Positions 1 through 7,403 of a stretch of 16,076 nt of DNA are shown piece by piece (the first letter of the stretch is position 1; every line of letters starts with the position of its first letter). This stretch comes from an uncultured Senegalimassilia sp. Lineage in GTDB: Bacteria > Actinomycetota > Coriobacteriia > Coriobacteriales > Eggerthellaceae. The stretch is taken from the NCBI RefSeq assembly GCF_934632265.1, contig NZ_CAKTYH010000036.1, forward strand, positions 1 to 16,076, given 5' to 3'. The notes under the pieces were generated by a model, which was not told the DNA's origin, did not search any database, and saw only the letters and a program-made list of their open reading frames with translations. The position numbers were made by a program, and so were the translations under genes.

Positions 1-44
1 ATTGCATCACGCGACAAGGTACCCGTACGCAACGGAGTGAATAA

Positions 45-74
45 TTGTTCTGGACACACTTTTTGTCCTATAAG
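45..74 (+). promoter_or_regulatory. Promoter-like sequence at the window edge (weak)
   Basis: TTGTTC (45-50) and TATAAG (69-74) are 18 bp apart and could be -35 and -10 elements reading rightward. The -35 lies inside the near-palindrome GAATAATTGTTC (39-50). No convincing + strand gene follows; the next element is the recN terminator on the other strand. It could be chance, or belong to a transcript antisense to the recN end. Nothing else could be supported in 1-125. Confidence 0.2.
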
Positions 75-125
75 CCTTCTTTTATCCGCCCTACGCGCCA
101 CAAGCCCGATTCCGTCACGCAAACC

Positions 126-156
126 TAAAAAGGCCGCCGGCTCAGCCGGCGGCCTT
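126..156 (-). terminator. Rho-independent terminator of recN
   Basis: A perfect 12-bp stem (AAGGCCGCCGGC at 130-141 paired with 145-156) closes a 3-base loop. Read on the - strand the stem is followed by TTTTTAGG. It lies about 80 bases past the recN stop codon, so it ends recN transcription. Confidence 0.87.
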
Positions 157-236
157 CAAACTATGCGGGTTTCATTTGGCAGCCCGGAAACCCCGGTCGG
201 ATACGTCGAGGCCCCACAGGGCAAGCGCTCCGCGCC

Positions 237-1913
237 TTACTCCCCTTGCGCGCCCTTCGCTGCCGCAAGCATCTCCCACGCGTGGGCAAGGGATGCTTCC
301 GTAGCATCGCCGGACAGCATGCGGGCGATCTCGGCGGGACGCTCATCGGCGGACAGCTGCCGCAAGCAGGTCTGAGGCATCCCATCATCGCCGGCGATCT
401 TGGTGACCGCGTAGTGCGCATCACCGCGCACGGCAACCTGGGCCAGATGCGTCACCACGATGACCTGATGACTGCGGGCCAGGTCGGCCAAAACCTCGGC
501 CAGCGCGATGGCGACCGAGCCGCCCACGCCGGCATCGACCTCGTCGAACACCAGCGTGTCCACGCTATCGGCCTGCCCGAGCACCACCTTTATGGCCAGC
601 ATGACGCGGCTGACCTCGCCGCCCGAGGCTATGCGGGCAAGCGGGCGGGCCTGCATGCCGGCACCGGGCTGGAACATGAACTCCACCTCCGATGCGCCGG
701 TGCGGGTCCACGAAGCGCGCGGAAGCGCACGCTGCTCGCACACCAGCTGCGCCGTTCCCATTTCCAACCGCTGCATCTGCGCCGACACCGCCTGGGAAAA
801 CCTTGGCGCCGCCGCGGCGCGCGCGGCATCGAGGGCTCGCGCCGCAGTGGCCAGTGCCTGTTCGGCGGCATCGACCTTTCTCTGCGCGGCGCGTTCGCGC
901 TCCTCGGCGTCGTCCACCAACGACACCAGGTCAGCCGCCTCATCGCGCGCCGCAAGCACATCGGCCATGCGCGGCCCGTATGCGCGCATAAGCCCCTGCA
1001 AGGCCGCCATGCGCTCTTGTCCGCGCTCCAGCTCCTCGGGGTCGAACTCCACCCCATCGCGATAATCCCGCGCTGTACGCGCCACATCTTCCAGTACATA
1101 CCCCGCCTCGCGCAAGGATTCCGCAAGCTTGCCGAGCTCAGAGTCGTAACGGGAACCCTCGTCCAGGGCCGCCACGGCGCTGCCCAGCAAATCGATGGCG
1201 CCCTCATCGCCCCCGAGCGCCTCATGCGCGCGATACGCCGACGTCGCAAGCGTTTCAGCATGCTCGGCGCGGGCAAGCTTAGCCGAGAGTTCCTCGTATT
1301 CGCCCTCGCGCGGGGCCACGGCATCGATGCGCTGCAGCACGAAGCGCGCCTCATCGAGCTTCGCCGACGAGGCTGCACCGGCATCGCGGACCCGGGCAAG
1401 CTCCGCCGCCACCCTCGACGCCTCGGCAAATGCCTCCCGGTACGCGCAAAGCGCCTCGGCAACGTCCTGCCCGGCCCACGCGTCGAGCATGCCCACGTGC
1501 GCCGCCGGCTTCAAAAGCTGCTGCTGATCATGCTGACCGCACAGGTCGATGGAGGGGGCTACGGCGCCCGCCAGCTCCCGTACGCTTGCCATGCGGCCGT
1601 CTAGCGTGACGCGCGAGCGCCCATCGGCCCCCACACGGCGCACCGTCACCAGCTCATCATCGTCTTCGGATGGCTCATCGCCATCCGAAGACGCACGGGA
1701 AAGCCCGAAGAAGCGCCCGCTGACCTCAAGGCCGTCCTGACCGTCGCGCACGGAATCCTTATCGGCGCGGGAACCCATGAGCAGCTTCAACGCCGACAGC
1801 AACGCCGTTTTGCCGGCGCCCGTCTCGCCCGTGAGCACGGTCAGCCCTTGCGCGGGGGCAAGGGAGGCCTGCTTGATCAGCGCCAGGTTCTTAACTTGCA
1901 TCTCGTCGATCAT
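237..1913 (-). CDS. recN: DNA repair protein RecN
   Basis: RecN is a cytoplasmic SMC-like ATPase that binds DNA ends and acts early in recombinational repair of double-strand breaks. With the start chosen here the protein has 558 residues, normal for the family. Visible motifs are Walker A GETGAGKT (29-36), ABC signature SGGE (430-433) followed by VSRVMLAIK, Walker B LVFDE with D457/E458, then the GVGG D-loop region and the switch histidine in VVTHLAQVA (H489). The middle (about 150-370) is Ala/Glu/Arg-rich and helical, as expected for the coiled-coil arms. I chose the ATG at 1913 (MIDEMQVKNLAL) because AGAAGGA lies 6 bases upstream and RecN proteins begin directly with the 'L-I-x-x-F/L-A-L-I' strand; the frame stays open 13 more codons upstream without support. 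It is monocistronic, with its own promoter, a possible SOS operator and a terminator. Confidence 0.97.
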   Translation of the reverse strand: MIDEMQVKNLALIKQASLAPAQGLTVLTGETGAGKTALLSALKLLMGSRADKDSVRDGQDGLEVSGRFFGLSRASSDGDEPSEDDDELVTVRRVGADGRSRVTLDGRMASVRELAGAVAPSIDLCGQHDQQQLLKPAAHVGMLDAWAGQDVAEALCAYREAFAEASRVAAELARVRDAGAASSAKLDEARFVLQRIDAVAPREGEYEELSAKLARAEHAETLATSAYRAHEALGGDEGAIDLLGSAVAALDEGSRYDSELGKLAESLREAGYVLEDVARTARDYRDGVEFDPEELERGQERMAALQGLMRAYGPRMADVLAARDEAADLVSLVDDAEERERAAQRKVDAAEQALATAARALDAARAAAAPRFSQAVSAQMQRLEMGTAQLVCEQRALPRASWTRTGASEVEFMFQPGAGMQARPLARIASGGEVSRVMLAIKVVLGQADSVDTLVFDEVDAGVGGSVAIALAEVLADLARSHQVIVVTHLAQVAVRGDAHYAVTKIAGDDGMPQTCLRQLSADERPAEIARMLSGDATEASLAHAWEMLAAAKGAQGE

Positions 1914-1950
1914 CGCGGTTCCTTCTGCGTGCGGATCATGAGGCCATAAC

Positions 1951-1964
1951 ACGTACGGCTGTTC
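1951..1964. promoter_or_regulatory. Putative LexA/SOS-type operator of recN
   Basis: Read on the - strand this is GAACAGCCGTACGT. It keeps 7 of the 8 fixed bases of the Gram-positive/actinobacterial LexA core GAAC-N4-GTTC. It matches the site at the uvrB promoter (12587-12600) at all fixed positions of GAACA-N3-GTACGT. It would lie just downstream of the predicted recN start point. SOS control of recN is known in many bacteria; the assignment here is inference. Confidence 0.45.
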
Positions 1965-1974
1965 TATATATCAC

Positions 1975-1983
1975 AGTATAGCA
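1975..1983 (-). promoter_or_regulatory. Extended -10 of the recN promoter
   Basis: On the - strand the sequence is TGcTATACT, an extended -10 with five of six consensus bases. No good -35 is present at 16-18 bp (CGTTCG at 17 bp). The start point would be near 1968, giving a leader of about 55 bases that contains the putative operator. Confidence 0.45.
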
Positions 1984-2011
1984 GCGTTACCGCGCAACGA
2001 ACGCGTGCGCA

Positions 2012-2073
2012 AAGGCTTTTCGGGGCATCCAACATAAGTCGGTGGGAAACCTCCCCATGCCCCCGAAAACCTT
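2012..2073 (-). terminator. Large hairpin between the LRR gene and recN, probable terminator
   Basis: An interrupted inverted repeat: AAGG/CCTT, then TTTTCGGGG/CCCCGAAAA (2017-2025 with 2061-2069), then CAT/ATG, with one unpaired base on each side and a 28-base loop. It starts about 15 bases past the LRR stop codon on the - strand and is followed there by only three T residues. It is probably the LRR gene terminator and separates that gene from the recN promoter. Confidence 0.5.
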
Positions 2074-2088
2074 GCACGCCCGTCCCCT

Positions 2089-4122
2089 CTATAGGGCGAA
2101 CTTGCTCCTCAAGCTTGCAGGCGCGTCCTGCCCGCCGGCCCCATCGGCCTGCGAGCCGCTGCGATGCCGCCGCTCCATGAGAAACGCCACGCAATCCATG
2201 CGGTTGCCCTGGCGCAAAAGCTCGATCTGCGCGTCGAAGCGCTTATCCTCCATAAGCCCCAGGTCCGCCAGCTGGCGCACCATCTCCAGGCTGCCCTCAC
2301 GGGCGATGCGCACGAGCGCCTCGCGCCCTGCAGCGCGCACCTCGTCGGCGAAGGCGGCCTGCATCTGCGAATCCAGCCCCACGGGGCGCTCAAGGCGATG
2401 CAGCAGCGCCCCTAAACGATCCGGCACGTTCTTTCCCGACCTGAGCACCTCGTCGTAACGAGGTAGGTCGAACGGATCGGACCCAGGCTCGGCATCAAGG
2501 GTGAAGCAGCTGAGCAGCTGATCGGCGGGCACGTGCACCGCAACGCCCGACCACGCCAGCCGGCACACGGAGAACTCGAAGCTGCCCTCGCCCACCGACC
2601 GAAGCGACTTCGGCAGGGCCACGGGGCCTTCGAGCGTGCGTGAGCAGAAGCTGTGCGCACCCACGCGCTCGAGGCCCTCGGGAAGCACCAGGCGCTTCGT
2701 TCCGCGACACGCGTTGCCATCCCCCACTTCGCGAACCGTTGCGGGGATGATCAGGGTCTTCGGCGCATACGGCAGGGCGCTTGGAGCGATGCGCGTCAAT
2801 TCCGCCCCCCGAACCTGAGCAGGCAAAGCCAGCGTTTCGACGACCTGGGGCTGGGCAAGCACCGCCGCCGACGGCCCCTGGCCGACCGGGCCCAACCTGC
2901 CGCCCGACACAAGCCCGCCGCAATCATTGGCCTCGGCGCGCGCCGCCGCCTGCTTCGCATCCACGGCAACGCCCTCGTCGCTTGCCGCCGCGGCACGTGC
3001 ACGCGCCGCCACGCTGGCGAAGCGCTTCGATGCGGACTTCGGGGGCTGCGGACCCGCCACCAGCAGGGCCGCGCCATCGCGGCAGTCGAACCAGCAGCCG
3101 TCCGCCTCGATGGCGTCAGGGCCGCACACGCGCACGCCTCGGCGGCGCAGGCGGCGCGCGCCGTCGCATCCGGCCGGGCACATCCACAGCGCGGCATCCC
3201 ATTGCTTGGCCCGGACATGCTGCAAGCACGCCGGCGCCGACACCACGTGCGGCGGCTCGCAACCCTGCGCGAACGCCGTCTCGCCAACTACCTCAACGCC
3301 GTCGGGAAGGGCATAGCGCTCCTCATAGGGCGGGGCGCAGAACAAAAGCATCTTCCCGTCCGCGGAAAGCAGGCTGCCATCCTGCGCTTGATAATGCTCG
3401 TTTTCCCCGCTCACCGAATAGGTGCGGCGCTCGAGCGGCGGCGTGACGCCGGAAAGGTCGCAGGCCTGGGCGCCGCCCGCGCGCACGCCCGCCCCCAAAT
3501 GGATATGCCGCCCGGGCAAGGCCGAGAAGGCGCCGGCGCCGATGCGCTGCACCGTGTCGGGCACCACCAGCACGTCGACGCCCACACCGCGCACCAAACG
3601 CCGCGCAAAGGCTCCGGGCGCGATGCGCACGACGGGGACGCCATCCACGAACGAGGGGAGCACCACGGCAAGCCCAGACTGCGCTTCAGCCGCTTGCGCG
3701 AGCGCGCGCAGGTCGAAGCCGACCAGGGCATAGCCCGCCTCCTCGCGCTGAACCGACACCGCCGGCGCATCCTGCTCGTCGGGCACGTCCACCGCCGCGG
3801 CGCCGCCCACGCCCTCTTGCCGTGCCGCCATGGCGAGCAGGCGCGCGCGGGCGTCATCATCGACGCCCATGCCCAGCGACCCCGCGGCCAGCAAATCGCC
3901 GTCGGCATCGCCGTCAACCTGCCCGGCACGCGCGGCGCCGCCTTCCCACGACTGGTACGGCAGCAGCTGCGGCGACCACACCTCGCCCGCCTGGGAGCGT
4001 CCCGGGCTCACCTCGCGCACCTGATCGGCCGTAAGGCTCACCGGCGCCGCAAGCGCGCGCGCCACCACCTCCTGCGCTTTCGCGCCCTGCGTTGCGAACA
4101 CCATCTCCTCTGCCGCTGCCAT
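2089..4122 (-). CDS. Cytoplasmic BspA-like leucine-rich-repeat protein, function unknown
   Basis: 677 residues. Two blocks of BspA-type (LRR_5) repeats are visible. The first (about 150-290) has IAPGAF, VVPDTVQRIGAGAF and VVGETAF, plus the typical insert 'SGENEHYQAQDGSLLSADGK' at 238-257. The second (about 428-530) has IAPSAL, LIIPATVREVGDG, LVLPEGLERVGAHSF and VALPKSLRSVGEGSF. A charged Ala-rich linker (360-400) separates them. The C-terminal part (about 565-650) is helical and resembles ankyrin-type repeats (ALVRIAREGSLEMVRQLADLG). There is no signal peptide or membrane helix, unlike the many secreted BspA-like proteins, so it probably acts in the cytoplasm as a protein-binding scaffold. 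Start: GGGAGGT sits 6 bases before the ATG at 4122. It is transcribed divergently from the vWA/MoxR operon with 95 bp between the starts, which suggests a linked role. The function is not known to me. Confidence 0.85.
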   Translation of the reverse strand: MAAAEEMVFATQGAKAQEVVARALAAPVSLTADQVREVSPGRSQAGEVWSPQLLPYQSWEGGAARAGQVDGDADGDLLAAGSLGMGVDDDARARLLAMAARQEGVGGAAAVDVPDEQDAPAVSVQREEAGYALVGFDLRALAQAAEAQSGLAVVLPSFVDGVPVVRIAPGAFARRLVRGVGVDVLVVPDTVQRIGAGAFSALPGRHIHLGAGVRAGGAQACDLSGVTPPLERRTYSVSGENEHYQAQDGSLLSADGKMLLFCAPPYEERYALPDGVEVVGETAFAQGCEPPHVVSAPACLQHVRAKQWDAALWMCPAGCDGARRLRRRGVRVCGPDAIEADGCWFDCRDGAALLVAGPQPPKSASKRFASVAARARAAAASDEGVAVDAKQAAARAEANDCGGLVSGGRLGPVGQGPSAAVLAQPQVVETLALPAQVRGAELTRIAPSALPYAPKTLIIPATVREVGDGNACRGTKRLVLPEGLERVGAHSFCSRTLEGPVALPKSLRSVGEGSFEFSVCRLAWSGVAVHVPADQLLSCFTLDAEPGSDPFDLPRYDEVLRSGKNVPDRLGALLHRLERPVGLDSQMQAAFADEVRAAGREALVRIAREGSLEMVRQLADLGLMEDKRFDAQIELLRQGNRMDCVAFLMERRHRSGSQADGAGGQDAPASLRSKFAL

Positions 4123-4151
4123 CGAAGCACCTCCCGTATCCAGGCCCTGTG

Positions 4152-4180
4152 TTTACCCGCTTTGCCGCCCATGCTACACT
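4152..4180 (+). promoter_or_regulatory. Promoter of the vWA-MoxR operon
   Basis: TTTACC (4152-4157), a 17-bp spacer, and TACACT (4175-4180) preceded by TG (extended -10). The start point would be near 4187, about 31 bases before the ATG at 4218. Confidence 0.5.
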
Positions 4181-4200
4181 GCGCGAAGCGACGAAATCAA
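4171..4200 (-). promoter_or_regulatory. Possible divergent promoter of the LRR gene
   Basis: On the - strand TTGATT (4200-4195) and TAGCAT (4176-4171) are 18 bp apart. The -10 shares two bases with the opposing -10 of the vWA operon, so the two promoters could not be occupied at once. Matches to consensus are moderate. Confidence 0.3.
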
Positions 4201-4217
4201 GCGACGGGAGGCCCGCA

Positions 4218-5759
4218 ATGGCACATAGCGCCTCAGGTCGGCTTGCCCAGCAAGCCCTTGAGCTGACCCGCAATAAGCTGCTGGTCAGCTTGCGCTTCAT
4301 GAACGCCGCGTTCGCCCATCTCAAGCTGCTGGCGCAACCGGGTCAGACCATCGCCACCGATGGCACGTACCTGCGCTACAGCCCGGCCGACGTGGCGCGC
4401 ACCTTCGCATCAAACCCGGAGGAACTTGCGCGCACGTACCTGCACATCATGCTGCACGACGTGTTTCTGCACCCCTTCCCCAACCCGAACATGGACGCCG
4501 CGCGCTGGGATGCCGCGTGCGACATAGCCGTCGAGGCGGTCATCACCCAGCTGGCGCTGCCCGCCACGGCAAGCCCGCGCGCCGCGCGCCAAACCGCCGC
4601 GCTCGCCCAGCTTCAGGCGGAATGCCCGCAGCTCACCGCCGAGGCCCTGTACCGCCACTTCGCCGACAAGGGGTTGAGCGACCAGGAGCTCGCGCAGCTG
4701 GCCGCGCCCTTCTTCGCCGACGACCATGAACCCTGGCACCGCATGGCGGCCGAGGAGGCCGCGCGCCGTCAGACCCAAACAGGCGAGAAGCAGGAAAACG
4801 CCTCCGATTCCCCCGCCCCCGCAGCCGGCGAGGCGGGCAAGAACGGCACGGACATGCCCATGCCCGACGAGGCGCGCAAGGCCAAGCCCAACCACAAGGC
4901 CCACCGCGGCCTGTCGCTTGACGACATCACCGAGAAGGAGGCGCCGGAACAGGCCCGCGGCGTGCAGGCGAACCGCTTCGCCGACACCGTCAACCTCGAT
5001 CGCTCGCTCGACCAGTGGAAGAACGCGGCGCTCGAGATGGGCGTGCAGCTTGACTCCTATATCAAGCTTTGGGGCGTGGAAGGGTCGAACCTTTCCATGA
5101 ACCTGCGCTCGGTCACGCGCCGCAGACAGGACTTCACCGCCTTTTTGCGCAAGTTCGCGCGCATGGGCGAGCACGTGCGCGTCAACGACGACGAGTTCGA
5201 CTACGTCTACTATTGCTACGGCCTTTCCCGCTACGGCAACCTGCCGCTGATCGAGCCTTTGGAATACGTCGAGGAGCGGCGCATCCGCGACTTCGTCATA
5301 GCCATCGACACCTCCGCATCCACCAAAGACGGGCTGGTCAGGCGCTTCCTTGAGCGCACGTATTCCATCCTGTCCAACGAGACGGGCTTTTTCACCCGCA
5401 TGAACGTGCATCTGGTGCAATGCGATGCCGCCGTCACAGCCGTCGACTGCATCCATAGCTTGGACGAGCTGGACAATTTCCTGGACAACGTGAAGGTCGA
5501 AGGCCTGGGCGGCACCGATTTCCGGCCCGTGTTCGCCTACGTTGAAGACGCGCTTGAACGAGGCGAGTTCCAAAACCTCGGCGGCCTTCTCTACTTCACC
5601 GACGGCCAAGGCACCTACCCGGCCCACAAGCCGTCCTTCGATACCGCCTTCGTGTTCCCCGACGCCGAGACCGCCGACGCGAGCGCGCCGGTGCCGCCGT
5701 GGGCGATGAAGGCCGTTCTCGACGAAACGTTTACCGAACAGGCCCCCGATCTGGCCTAG
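4218..5759 (+). CDS. vWA-domain protein with degenerate metallopeptidase-like N-terminus (DUF2201/COG3864 type)
   Basis: 513 residues, no signal peptide. The N-terminal region (about 1-190) resembles the putative metallopeptidase domain that precedes vWA in this family. Where the family has HExxH...HP, this protein reads HIMLHDVFLHP (H76, H80, H85), with Ile in place of the catalytic Glu, followed by WDAACDIAVE. A polar, Pro/Lys-rich linker spans about 200-260. The C-terminal vWA domain has a complete metal-binding MIDAS site: DTSAS (D364, S366, S368), GGTD with T433, and TDG with D462. Start: GGGAGG lies just before the ATG at 4218; 42 more open codons upstream would overlap the promoter and the divergent LRR gene. 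It precedes the MoxR ATPase by 27 bp in one operon. vWA proteins of this kind are usual partners of MoxR AAA+ ATPases. Confidence 0.88.
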   Translation: MAHSASGRLAQQALELTRNKLLVSLRFMNAAFAHLKLLAQPGQTIATDGTYLRYSPADVARTFASNPEELARTYLHIMLHDVFLHPFPNPNMDAARWDAACDIAVEAVITQLALPATASPRAARQTAALAQLQAECPQLTAEALYRHFADKGLSDQELAQLAAPFFADDHEPWHRMAAEEAARRQTQTGEKQENASDSPAPAAGEAGKNGTDMPMPDEARKAKPNHKAHRGLSLDDITEKEAPEQARGVQANRFADTVNLDRSLDQWKNAALEMGVQLDSYIKLWGVEGSNLSMNLRSVTRRRQDFTAFLRKFARMGEHVRVNDDEFDYVYYCYGLSRYGNLPLIEPLEYVEERRIRDFVIAIDTSASTKDGLVRRFLERTYSILSNETGFFTRMNVHLVQCDAAVTAVDCIHSLDELDNFLDNVKVEGLGGTDFRPVFAYVEDALERGEFQNLGGLLYFTDGQGTYPAHKPSFDTAFVFPDAETADASAPVPPWAMKAVLDETFTEQAPDLA

Positions 5760-5786
5760 CACCACCCCATCGAGCAAGGAGCAGCC

Positions 5787-7298
5787 ATGGATATCCAACA
5801 GGCGAAACAGCAGATCAAGTACACCATGCAGGCGTATTTCGCCAAAGACGAGTTCGGCGGCTACGCCCTGCCGCCGCAGCGCCAGCGCCCCATCTTCCTT
5901 CTGGGTGCGCCCGGCATCGGCAAGACCGCCATCGTCGAGCAGATCGCCCAAGAGCTTGAGGTGGGTTTCGTTTCCTACTCCATGACCCACCACACGCGCC
6001 AAAGCGCGCTGGGCCTGCCGTTCATCGCGCAGAAGGAATACGGCGGGAAAACCTACGACGTGTCCGAATACACCATGAGCGAGATCATCGCCGCGGTCTA
6101 CGACGCCATCGAGCAGACGGGGCATCGCGAGGGCATCCTGTTCCTTGACGAAATCAACTGCGTGTCGGAAACGCTCACGCCGGCCATGCTGCAGTTCCTG
6201 CAGTACAAGGTGTTCGGCCGCCACAAGGTTCCCGAGGGCTGGATCGTGGTGACGGCAGGCAACCCGCCCGAGTACAACCGCACGGCTCGCGACTTCGACC
6301 TGGCAACGTGGGACCGCCTGAAGCGTTTGGACGTGGAGCCCGACTTCCAGGCGTGGCGCGATTATGCGCTCGGCCACGGCGTGCACCCGGCGGTCATCAC
6401 CTACCTTGACGTCGAGCAGGACCACTTCTATCACCTGGAGACCACGCCCGACGGCAAGGAATTCGTCACAGCCCGCGGCTGGGACGACCTGTCAAGCGCC
6501 ATCAGGCTCTACGAGGCGCAGGACCTGCCCGTCGACGAGGTGCTCATCGGCCAATACGTGCAGGCGCCCCAGATCGCCAAACGCTTCGCCGTATACTACG
6601 ACCTGTTCACGAAGTACCGCGCCGACTACCAGGTGGACCGTGTGCTTGCGGGCACGGCCGGCCCCGAAGTGGTCGATCGCGCCCAGGCCGCGCCCTTCGA
6701 TGAGCGCGTGTCGGTAGTGGGCCTGCTCTCCGACGCGCTTGCAGGCGTGCTGCGCGAAGCGGTGCTCGAGGAAGGCGCCGTGGAGTTCGCTCACCCGCGC
6801 CTTGCCGCCATGCGCGACAAGCTTGAGGCGGCCGGCACCGTTGATGCCACCGAGGAGGTGCGCGCACAGGAGGCCGAGGTACGCCGTCTGCTGCGCACCG
6901 ATCGCGCAAGCGGGCTTTTGTCCGAGCAGAAGTATCGCTCCTACGAGCGCGCCATCGACATGCTCCAGCAGGCGCAGCACCTGGGAGCGCAAACCGGTTC
7001 GTTGACGTTCGACCAGGTCAAAGAGGCGTTCTCCAAGATGCTCGGCGGGCTTGAGAGCCGCGTCGAGCAAGGCGAGCAAGCCCTTGACCGCGCATTGGCG
7101 TTCGCCGAGCAGGCGTTTGGCGAGGGCCAGGAGATGCTGCTGCTCATCACCGACCTTTCCGCGAACCGCTACAGCATGGCGTTCATCAACGCCCACGGAA
7201 GCGAGCGCTTCTTCAAGCACAACAGCGCCCTTCTGTTCGGCGACCGCGGCGCCGACCTGGCTGCCCGCATCAAGCAGACCGCGCTCGACGAGGAATAG
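5787..7298 (+). CDS. MoxR-type AAA+ ATPase (AAA_5 family)
   Basis: 503 residues, cytoplasmic. Walker A is GAPGIGKT (40-47), Walker B is ILFLDE (117-122), and the sensor-1 Asn is in TAGNPPEYN (N159). Basic residues in the WDRLKR stretch (175-180) are arginine-finger candidates. The AAA+ core ends near 235. The remaining half is mostly helical, with Glu/Arg/Ala-rich stretches around 335-400 and 425-460 that may form coiled coils, and it has no domain I can name. MoxR ATPases act as chaperone-like machines that remodel or activate target complexes together with vWA proteins, and the vWA gene lies directly upstream. The start is well supported by AAGGAG 5 bases before the ATG. The operon ends 13 bases before a 56-bp palindrome. 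The target is unknown; the divergent LRR protein is a candidate. Confidence 0.93.
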   Translation: MDIQQAKQQIKYTMQAYFAKDEFGGYALPPQRQRPIFLLGAPGIGKTAIVEQIAQELEVGFVSYSMTHHTRQSALGLPFIAQKEYGGKTYDVSEYTMSEIIAAVYDAIEQTGHREGILFLDEINCVSETLTPAMLQFLQYKVFGRHKVPEGWIVVTAGNPPEYNRTARDFDLATWDRLKRLDVEPDFQAWRDYALGHGVHPAVITYLDVEQDHFYHLETTPDGKEFVTARGWDDLSSAIRLYEAQDLPVDEVLIGQYVQAPQIAKRFAVYYDLFTKYRADYQVDRVLAGTAGPEVVDRAQAAPFDERVSVVGLLSDALAGVLREAVLEEGAVEFAHPRLAAMRDKLEAAGTVDATEEVRAQEAEVRRLLRTDRASGLLSEQKYRSYERAIDMLQQAQHLGAQTGSLTFDQVKEAFSKMLGGLESRVEQGEQALDRALAFAEQAFGEGQEMLLLITDLSANRYSMAFINAHGSERFFKHNSALLFGDRGADLAARIKQTALDEE

Positions 7299-7310
7299 CG
7301 CACAATCACG

Positions 7311-7366
7311 GCCGGTAAACGCGACGGGCTGCAGCTTGCAAGCTGCAGCCCGTCGCGTTTACCGGC
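7311..7366. terminator. 56-bp perfect palindrome, probable bidirectional terminator
   Basis: The 28 bases at 7311-7338 are the exact reverse complement of 7339-7366, with no spacer. The palindrome sits between the convergent stops of the MoxR ATPase (7298) and the Rrf2 regulator (7404). A transcript from either side would fold into a stem of more than 25 bp. Neither side has a T-tract, so it may act through stem strength or Rho, or protect 3' ends. Confidence 0.7.
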
Positions 7367-7403
7367 ATTGGTTGCCGATGATGCATTGTGCCCCCAGGAC
7401 CGG

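Noticed and set aside
37..375. 112-codon open frame on the + strand at the left edge
   Set aside because: Begins at GTG without a ribosome site, crosses the recN terminator and runs antisense into recN.
246..1604. 452-codon open frame on the + strand antisense to recN
   Set aside because: His/Arg/Gly-rich shadow of recN with no recognisable motif.
1999..2010. GAACGCGTGCGC upstream of the recN -10 as a second SOS site
   Set aside because: Only the first half matches; the second half fits neither GTTC nor GTAC.
2653..4266. 537-codon open frame on the + strand antisense to the LRR gene
   Set aside because: Runs through the LRR gene, both putative promoters and the vWA start; no domain visible.
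4410..6434. 674-codon open frame on the - strand across the vWA and MoxR genes
   Set aside because: Antisense shadow created by high GC content; composition is low-information, and the + strand genes have clear domains and ribosome sites.
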